A model generated the notes under the pieces. That model was not told the origin of the DNA and searched no databases. It saw nothing but the letters and a program-made list of their open reading frames with translations. This document shows, one piece after another, positions 56,318-64,000 of a stretch of DNA of 64,000 nt (position 1 is its first letter; each line of letters starts with the position of its first letter). The stretch comes from Omphiscola glabra (taxonomy: Eukaryota > Mollusca > Gastropoda > Lymnaeidae), in the NCBI GenBank assembly GCA_964017045.1, contig OZ024807.1:5580481-5644480 (forward strand). Direction: 5' to 3'. The translations under genes were made by a program, and so were the position numbers.

Positions 56318-57297
56318 AAATTCAAACGGATTAGCCTTTGATGATTGCATTTCTAGGATTATCGTGGATAGATTCAAACGGATTAGCATTTGATGATTGC
56401 ATTTCTAGGATTATCGTGGATAGATTCAAACGGATTAGCATTTGATGATTGCATTTCTAGGATTATCGTGGATAGATTCAAACGGATTAGCATTTGATGA
56501 TTGCATTTCTAGGATTATCGTGGATAGATTCAAACGGATTAGCCTTTGATGATTGCATTTCTAGGATTATCGTGGATAGATTCAAACGGATTAGCATTTG
56601 ATGATTGCATTTCTAGGATTATCGTGGATAGATTCAAACGGATTAGCCTTTGATGATTGCATTTCTAGGATTATCGTGGATAGATTCAAACGGATTAGCC
56701 TTTGATGATTGCATTTCTAGGATTATCGTGGATAGATTCAAACGGATTAGCCTTTGATGATTGCATTTCTAGGATTATCGTGGATAGATTCAAACGGATT
56801 AGCATTTGATGATTGCATTTCTAGGATTATCGTGGATAGATTCAAACGGATTAGCATTTGATGATTGCATTTCTAGGATTATCGTGGATAGATTCAAACG
56901 GATTAGCATTTGATGATTGCATTTCTAGGATTATCGTGGATAGATTCAAACGGATTAGCATTTGATGATTGCATTTCTAGGATTATCGTGGATAGATTCA
57001 AACGGATTAGCATTTGATGATTGCATTTCTAGGATTATCGTGGATAGATTCAAACGGATTAGCATTTGATGATTGCATTTCTAGGATTATCGTGGATAGA
57101 TTCAAACGGATTAGCATTTGATGATTGCATTTCTAGGATTATCGTGGATAGATTCAAACGGATTAGCATTTGATGATTGCATTTCTAGGATTATCGTGGA
57201 TAGATTCAAACGGATTAGCATTTGATGAATGCATTTCTAGGATTATCGGGGATAGATTCAAACGGATTAGCATTTGATGATTGCATTTCTAGGATTA
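56318..57297. repeat. Very homogeneous minisatellite, 52-bp unit, about 19 copies
   Basis: 'attatcgtggatagattcaa' then 'acggattagcatttgatgat' and 'tgcatttctagg'. Apart from a cat/cct variant after 'attag' and a few edge changes the copies look identical, implying recent expansion or strong homogenisation. Confidence 0.97.
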
Positions 57298-58240
57298 TCA
57301 GTTGATTATTAAATAATAAATAAAACATCATGTAAACAAAATCAAAAAAATTAATCACAACCAAACCAATAATTTCATTAATCACAACAAATGTCATTAA
57401 TAACAACCAAATAATTCCATTAATCACAACCAAATAAATAATTTCATTTATCCCAAACGAATAATTCCATTAATCAGAACCCAATAATTCCATTAATCAC
57501 AACCAAATAATTCCATTAATCACAACCAAATAATTTCATTAATCACAACAAATGTCATTAATAACAACCAAATAATTCCATTAATCACAACCAAATAAAT
57601 AATTTCATTTATCCCAAACGAATAATTCCATTAATCAGAACCCAATAATTCCATTAATCACAACCAAATAATTCCATTAATCACAACCAAATAATTTCAT
57701 TAATCACAACAAATGTCATTAATAACAACCAAATAATTCCATTAATCACAACCAAATAAATAATTTCATTTATCCCAAACGAATAATTCCATTAATCAGA
57801 ACCCAATAATTCCATTAATCACAACCAAATAATTCCATTAATCACAACCAAATAATTCCATTAATCACAACCCAATAATTTCATTACTCACAACCAAATA
57901 ATTCCATTAATCACAACCAAATAATTCCATTAATCACGACCAAATAATTCCATTAATCACGACCAAATAATTTTATTAATCACGGCCAAATAATTCCATT
58001 AATCACGACCAAATAATTCCATTAATCACGACCAAATAATTCCATTAATCACGACCAAATAATTTTATTAATCACGGCCAAATAATTCCATTAATCACGA
58101 CCAAATAATTCCATTAATCACGACCAAATAATTCCATTAATCACGACCAAATAATTCCATTAATCACGACCAAATAATTCCATTAATCACAACCAAATAA
58201 TTTCATTAATCAAAACCAAATAATTTCATCTAATTGCAGG
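57298..58240. repeat. 23-bp minisatellite with ~162-bp higher-order block
   Basis: Basic unit 'ccaaataattccattaatca' plus 'caa'. On the left, three copies of a ~162-bp block each contain 'cacaacaaatgtcattaata' and 'cccaaacgaataattcc'; from about 57840 the array is plain 23-mers with 'cacgac' and 'cacggc' variants. Confidence 0.95.
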
Positions 58241-58917
58241 TAGAAGTGAGAGTATAACTCTTACCAGGTTCACTTCTCACACTGACTTTTACATTTTAAA
58301 AAATAACCCCATCAATAAAAAAATATATATATTTCAACTCTTGTCGGGACCATCCTTCCCCCACCCCTCCCCCCCCCTCACACCAACCCCAACCGTAGAT
58401 TATCTGTCTCCCCTACCTCTTATCCCGCCCCATCCCTTTCGTTCTGCTTCTATCCCACGAGTCTCATCTCTCTGATCGTCTCTATTTTTGCACCCCCCCC
58501 CCGGCCACCCCGACCCCTCGACACATTGGCCTGTTTCCACCCTACGGGAGCGCTTCGTTTCTTATAAGGGTTTTTCTTCAAACGAATAGAGCAAGGGATC
58601 TCAAAATTCACAAGACAATGACCACAGCAAAATTATAGCCCTTCAGTAGGGAGAACACTGTGAAATCGATATAATTATTTTTTTCCATTTAAAAATAAAA
58701 ATAAAAGTATGATTGAAAAAAAAAGGGGGGGGGGCTGTTTTTTTATGGAGTGGGGTGGGGGAGATTAAAATACGTATCTTTAAAGTTCAAGTTTAGCTAG
58801 GATTTTACCTAGGATTTATCATGGCATTCATTTTCAACGTTTAAAACTATGGTATACATTTATTTCATTGCTTTCGAATGCTAAGGATTAGGACATAATT
58901 TTTTTAACTGCTATTGT
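58241..58917. other. No gene seen
   Basis: C-rich and then AT-rich unique sequence with C runs near 58370 and 58493 and a G run near 58723-58734. Confidence 0.5.
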
Positions 58918-59042
58918 CTAGCTGTCAACGCCTTTCTGAACTGTCAACGCCTTTCTGAACTGTCAACGCCTTTCTGAACTGTCAACGCCTTTCTGAACTG
59001 TCAACGCCTTTCTGAACTGTCAACGCCTTTCTGAACTGTCCA
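58918..59042. repeat. Minisatellite, 19-bp unit, about 6.5 copies
   Basis: Unit 'ctgtcaacgcctttctgaa'; copies are identical until the last. Confidence 0.95.
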
Positions 59043-59821
59043 CGATACTAAACTGTCCTCTCAAGGCGCACGCACACCTGAGCTCCATTTCCGCCACGCT
59101 ATTGAAATGCTTAGATGACCAGTTGGTCGCTAGGTCTCCCGTCACCGACGATAACTTGACCTCACCCGATACGTTAAGCCGAAAAGTACGTTTATCTCTA
59201 TTATGTACAACTGAACGCTTAAAGCCAGTGGCGTTACTACGTCGCCGGGATAAGGTGGGCCCTTGGGGGAAAGTTTAAGCGATACCAGCTTCAACGAGGA
59301 CCCGATATTTCCTTTTTTTTTTTTTAAATATTGCCCTCGGTGCGTCCGCAACCGCCCCTCCCCATTTTCCCCAGCTCCACGGCACATCTACTGTTGAGCA
59401 TATTTCGTTAATTTAGCAACCAAGAAAGAAGTAGAAAGAAAAAAAAGTCCTTTACATTTATTTTACCGTCTCAACTCTCCATCTAAAGTATTCTAAAATA
59501 TGTAAAACTCTTAGTGGACCATCTCTTTACTTTATTGGCGGGAGCAGCTTCTTCGTAGAACCTTGAGATTTTAACCCCCCAGTCCCACACCCCCCACCAG
59601 AAAAGTTATTACCTAGTCCCTTGTTTCATGTCTTTCGGGGAGTTTGGCCGGGACGGTGTGGGGGGAGGGTGGAGGGAAGTAGGTGGGGATGTGGAGTGGG
59701 TCGTACATCAAAAGAATGAAACACGCTATCTCTCTATGTGCAAGGTGAGAGGCTGGAGCCGTCTCGCCTCAAAACCTACCACGTGACTTCAAATAAACGA
59801 TGTGTAACGCATGTGATTCGA
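59043..59821. other. No gene seen
   Basis: 'cagtggcgttactacgtcgc' near 59226 looks like a single transposon end. T run near 59312-59324. No domain in the short frames. Confidence 0.5.
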
Positions 59822-60245
59822 TAGGGCGATAAGATAAGATAATAAGATAGGATGATAGGATAATATGAGATGAGATAAGATAAGATAGGATGATTGGATA
59901 ATATGAGATGAGATAAGATAGTAAGAAAGGGTGATAGGATAATATGAGATGAGATAAGATAAGTTAGTAAGATAGGATGATAGGATAATATGAATTGAGA
60001 TAAGATAAGATAGTAAGATAGGATAATATGAGATGAAATAAGATAAGATAGTAAGATAGGATGATAGGATAATATAAGATGAGATAAGATAAGATAGTAA
60101 GATAGGATGATAGGATAATATGAGATGAGATAAGATAAGATAGTAAGATAGGATGATAGGATAATATGAGATGAGATACGATAGAGATATCAGATAAATT
60201 AAGTTAATAAGACAATATGATAAGATAATATGATGGGATAAGTTG
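59822..60245. repeat. GATA-rich minisatellite, ~50-bp unit
   Basis: 'gataagataagatagtaaga' and 'taggatgataggataatatg' recur about 7 times with loss or gain of GATA words. Confidence 0.93.
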
Positions 60246-60872
60246 ATTGGGTGAGATGAGCTAAGAGTAGTTGCTTTTATTGATAAAAAAAATCATGAAA
60301 ATTTGGATGGATTCAGATGTGGTCAATTATATTTTCTAGCTGCTGCATTTCGTGGGGTGGGGTGAGTGGAGCCTACTGATCAGGAGTACAGGAGACGCAA
60401 CAAACTGCGCACCCTCAAACGTTTGAAGATACGTTTTCCCACTCCTGTCCACTCTGCTCCCCCCCCCCCCCCCCCACTAACCACGCTACACTTCTGAAAA
60501 TTATGAATTCATTAAATTTCGCAGCTATGAGACAAAGTCTAAACCGAAGTGGCTATTCTCAGTCTGCTGGCTGGGAACAAATAATTGTTAGCGATAGTGA
60601 ACCATTTATGGGCTGGGAATAAGGCTGGCAATAAGGCTGAGAGCTATACACAGTCGCTTTCGAGGATTAGGGAGAGTGTGTAAAGAAACTTTCAATGACC
60701 TCGAAGCAATTGAATCTCAAAGTAAATGACAGAAAACTTTCATGTCCAGTTGATTTAAAGACATAGGAAAAATTTAATGTCCAGTTGAATAAATGACAGA
60801 AACTTTAATGTTCAGTAGAATTCATGACGGCTAGAATCTCGCTGTGTTACTCGTTTTGGCATGTGTTGGAGC
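60246..60872. other. No gene seen
   Basis: Poly(C) near 60461-60474. 'cttaatgtccagttga'-like words recur loosely near 60740-60820. Confidence 0.55.
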
Positions 60873-61186
60873 CGTGGGGTGGCCAGCCTGCGGCTCGCTG
60901 AATCGGTTAATGCGGCCTCGCAAGACTTTCCGAGAACTTCATTTAATGTTCCCATAAAATGTTCAAAAACTGGAACTTTGTGTGTAACCACAACAACAAA
61001 ACAAACAAAAAAGTATATTTAAACATTAAATAATCACGGAGTCAAATGGACAAACGTATAATAAAAATACAGAACTAAAAAATTCCACTGCTTATTAGTA
61101 TTAGTAAAGTGACCCCGGAAGATGTGACACTTTTCGTGACATTTATGACATAATATATTACAATTATAATGCGGCCTGTAAAACAG
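60873..61186. mobile_element. Possible hAT-type remnant
   Basis: 'ggggtggccagcctgcggct' near 60876, followed by 'atgcggcc', and 'aatgcggcctgtaaaac' near 61168, resemble hAT elements whose ends read CAGGGGTGGCCAACCTGCGG. No clean right TIR or target duplication was found. Confidence 0.35.
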
Positions 61187-61382
61187 AAACAAAAAATCTA
61201 CGGTATGGATTGGACCCTCTTTATAAGAAGATTGCCAGGACGTTTCATTGAAACTGGTATATAATATATTGTTTAGCCTTTAGAATGTACTATATAGTGG
61301 TTTATGATCGGTCATCATTTCTATACAAAACTTCGTTTTGTGTGGGGGGAGGGGGGTTTGCTTCGTTGCGATACACTAAGAA

Positions 61383-61530
61383 CAGGGCCGACCCTAACAA
61401 TTGCGGGGCCCTATGCGAAACGGATTTCACGGGGCCCAGTCTGGGTAGAGGATAAGGATAATATGTGAAAATTAAGATTTTGTATTAGAAAATAAATTCG
61501 GGGCGGGGCCTATGAAAGTGCGGGGCCCAC
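61383..61530 (+). mobile_element. 187-bp hAT-like mini-element, copy 2 (right end missing)
   Basis: Starts 'cagggccgaccctaacaatt' and follows the copy at 24150 up to 'gaaagtgcggggcccac', then departs. The last ~38 bp, including the right TIR, are absent. Confidence 0.75.
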
Positions 61531-62819
61531 TGAAGAATCCGTCATTTACATTTACATTTACAGATTTAAAAATCAAATTGTAAGCGTCTCTGATACGATG
61601 AGAAGCGTTTTTTGTGTGTTTTTTCTTCTTTTTTTTTCCTTTTATTTTGGTTTTTTGTTGATTGGATGCTTCAATTTTTAATAACTACAACACACAACAA
61701 CAACACACAACAACAACAAAACCCAACAACAATTACTCGAATGGAAAGACAAAGGACGATCTTAATGAAAGGTACACCAGCAGCAAACACAAAGAGCTCC
61801 AAAATTTGGGTTAGTGGAATGTGGATCGTGTGAATCAGTCTGCGGTTTGACCCGAGACGGGAAACAGATCGTCTCCGAGAGAGAGAGAGAGAGAGAGCGC
61901 TCACCTTTATCGAAACGGCTTTTAAGATCTACCGAGTTGGGGGGGGGGGGGTAGTGGGGATAAGGTGGGGTGGTTTGCGGTCAGAGGGTGATGTGTGTGT
62001 GTGGGGGGGGGGTTGCTACTTCACCTGCGTGATGTCTGAGGTAAACCACACGACTGTGCCCGATGCCTCACCTCTGTGGTCGCAAAACCGCAAAGAACCT
62101 GTGGATCGGTTTGTTTACATACAAAATAAAGTCTGTGGCTTGCTTGCAGGTAAAATGGGAGAAATGACCCCCCCCCCCCCACGACCCCGCACCCGCACCC
62201 TTGGGTATACATTATATCAATTTTTCTACCGATAATTTTTATTACTAAGAATTTTTAATTATTATCAATGCTTTTATGTTTATCTAAATTTTAATTAAGA
62301 AATATGTATTAATTTTATAATTATTACAATATTTTGTGTTTTAGAATCATAAAAATCAGTAACAAAAGTTTGTCATTACAGAACCTTAAATTTTTAATAC
62401 CGTTTTTAATATCAATAAAAACGTTAAGAAAAATATTTTGTCTTATTGATCCTTAATTTGGTAAGGGATATTTTGAAAGGCAAAAGGGAACTTAAAGCCG
62501 GGGACCTACGCCCTCTTTTTTGCACAATTTGTGTGTACAGTCGTGTGTACAGTCTATAGGTCGCACAGGTCTATTCCCCCCCCCCCGCCCTTTTCTTATA
62601 AAACACACACAAACAAGTACACGCACGCACGTGCACACACATACACACACAGTATCTAGTAATACCAATTATTACCACATCTAATTTTAAGCTACTAAAA
62701 TAATTGTACAGCATTAGACAATGTATTGTAATTAACAAAACCTTCGGATCAGTTTGACCCTGGCTCAGTTTTTGTTTGCAAACATCGACACTCGGGTAAT
62801 TTTAGATCTCAATAAATAT
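61531..62819. other. No gene seen
   Basis: (CAA)n near 61690-61728, (GA)n at 61875-61898, G runs near 61940-61951 and 62003-62012, C runs near 62168 and 62577, CA repeats near 62605-62650. Strongly AT-rich between 62225 and 62455. Confidence 0.5.
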
Positions 62820-63385
62820 TATAAACGAACATATGTGACAGTAATGCTTAAACTTCCCCATCTACTAAAGTTACTTGACAAAACATGAACTCAAGTAACG
62901 CACATTTAAGAATCCCAAATTTTTGCTACACCTTTCCCCCCATGCAGGGCCGACCCTAACAATTGCGGGGCCCTATGCGAAACGGATTGCGCGGGGCCCA
63001 TTCTGGGTAGAGGATAAGGATAATAAGTGAAAATTACGATTGTGTAATAGAAAATAAATTCGGGGCGGGGCCTATGAAAGTGCGGGGCCCATTGTGGCCG
63101 CATAGGTTGCAGTGGCCTAAGGCCGGCCCTGCCCCCATGATACTTCACTGCACACTTTTTATTTCACGCCCATGAACTATATTAAATATTCTGATGTCCC
63201 AACCACTTTTAAAACGAATATTTTTTACACCATGTTTAAATTGAAACGATTTCATTTTCCGACAAGAAAATATTACGCACCAAACGCAGTTGCGTTATGT
63301 AAAAAAATATTATTTAGCGAAGTTATCGGGAATTATATTTTGCGCGCTATCCGGAAATGTTAGCTGTCACACCACAAGCAAAATA
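62820..63385 (+). mobile_element. Repeat family D, copy 7, interrupted by a hAT-like element
   Basis: Head remnant 'cagtaatgcttaaacttccc', body 'acttgacaaaacatgaactc', then an insertion (62945-63131), then 'atacttcactgcacacttt', 'cccatgaactatattaaata' and the tail 'ttacgcaccaaacgcagttg' to 'gtcacaccacaagcaaaata'. The uninterrupted sequence is seen in copy 3 at about 47605. Confidence 0.78.
62945..63131 (+). mobile_element. 187-bp hAT-like mini-element, copy 3
   Basis: Complete, with ends 'cagggccgaccc' and 'aaggccggccctg'. The 8-bp sequence 'cccccatg' lies directly on both sides (62937-62944 and 63132-63139), a perfect target duplication. Exactly the same length as the copy at 24150. The - strand open frame across it is the element's, not a gene's. 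Confidence 0.9.
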
Positions 63386-63638
63386 CATATAAGATATTTT
63401 TTTTCTTTCTTTTTCTCTCTTTGTACATAGTTTTAATGTCGACAAAAAAAAAAAATAATAATCAAGGCAATTGGTTTCCATACTTCTCAGTGCTTATGTC
63501 TTGGCTATTTCCTTAGTCTCACATGTGTCCAGTCTGATGGTCAATTCACCTTTATGACCTATATACTCGGATGACGTTGATTATGCGACGTCTCGCATAC
63601 ACCGATTAATTACAGGTTAGTTGCCATCGCAACGGGCG

Positions 63639-63672
<34 letters not shown>

Positions 63673-63794
63673 TGTTCAGTTACTAAAATGATGGTAAAGG
63701 GGAGACGACTCAAAGTACTATTACTACTAAAGGGCTTGAAGGGTTTATTTCCTACTACTCATAAAAAAACTCCAAGGGGGGAAATGTCCAAATA
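63386..63794. other. No gene seen; GA microsatellite
   Basis: (GA)n at about 63641-63668; otherwise unique. Confidence 0.6.
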
Positions 63795-64000
63795 CAGACA
63801 TTTTCTTTACAGACATTTTCTTTACAGACATTTTCTTTATAGACATTTTCTTTATAGACATTTTCTTTACAGACATTTTCTTTATAGACATTTTCTTTAT
63901 AGACATTTTCTTTATAGACATTTTCTTTATAGACATTTTCTTTATAGACATTTTCTTTATAGACATTTTCTTTATAGACATTTTCTTTATAGACATTTTC
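63795..64000. repeat. Minisatellite, 15-bp unit, runs off the window
   Basis: Unit 'tttatagacattttc', about 14 copies, with tta/ttac variants in the first copies. It reaches the last base of the window, so its true length is unknown. The - strand frame (K-K-M-S-I) is a product of the period. Confidence 0.96.

Noticed and set aside
62906..63148. Apparently conserved peptide shared with 24039-24341
   Set aside because: Both lie on the minus strand of the same 187-bp mini-element, so the conservation is that of a transposon.
63795..64000. Telomere-like terminal repeat
   Set aside because: The 15-bp unit contains no TTAGGG or related telomere word; it simply meets the window edge.

Overview
The window looks like non-genic DNA from an animal nuclear genome. 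I find no protein-coding gene, tRNA, rRNA or prokaryotic signal that I would defend. The long open frames all lie in tandem repeats or transposon remnants. A mollusc, most likely a gastropod, is my best guess. The basis is very high minisatellite density, many poly(C)/poly(G) runs, Penelope-like and LINE tails, and hAT mini-elements resembling the SPIN family, which is reported from the pond snail Lymnaea stagnalis. The guess rests on remembered family features, not on a search.

Layout. By hand tally about a third of the 64 kb (roughly 23 kb) is tandem repeat, in about 50 arrays with mostly unrelated units of 8 to 78 bp. The largest are a 17-bp array (1.92-3.71 kb), 12-bp arrays (10.5-13.3 kb), a 26-bp purine-rich array (13.9-14.8 kb), a 48/43-bp array (23.4-24.0 kb), a 78-bp array (27.6-28.25 kb), 30-bp arrays (25.3, 28.5 and 41.5 kb), a 40-bp array (30.1 kb), a 17-bp array (32.6 kb), a 25-bp array (38.3 kb), a 29-bp array (51.4-52.3 kb), a 52-bp array (56.3-57.3 kb) and a 23-bp array (57.3-58.2 kb). 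Several show higher-order structure.

Between the arrays lie small mobile elements: three SPIN-like hAT mini-elements (9.5, 18.8, 25.9 kb); a second 187-bp hAT-like family (24.15, 61.4, 62.9 kb); a fold-back family with a hairpin core (22.6, 35.2, 46.6 kb) and a relative at 35.9 kb; an internally deleted TIR element with a transposase tail (3.8 kb); a LINE 3' end (6.7 kb); two Penelope-like tails (33.6 and 39.8 kb); a candidate solo LTR inside a palindrome (45.5-46.3 kb); a long-TIR mini-element (52.4 kb); and a multi-copy unclassified repeat, here called family D (24.9, 47.1-48.0, 51.0, 54.2, 62.8 kb).

Nothing here acts together as a pathway. The interest lies in how the elements are nested, in the duplicated target sites that date the insertions, and in how the arrays grow and change.
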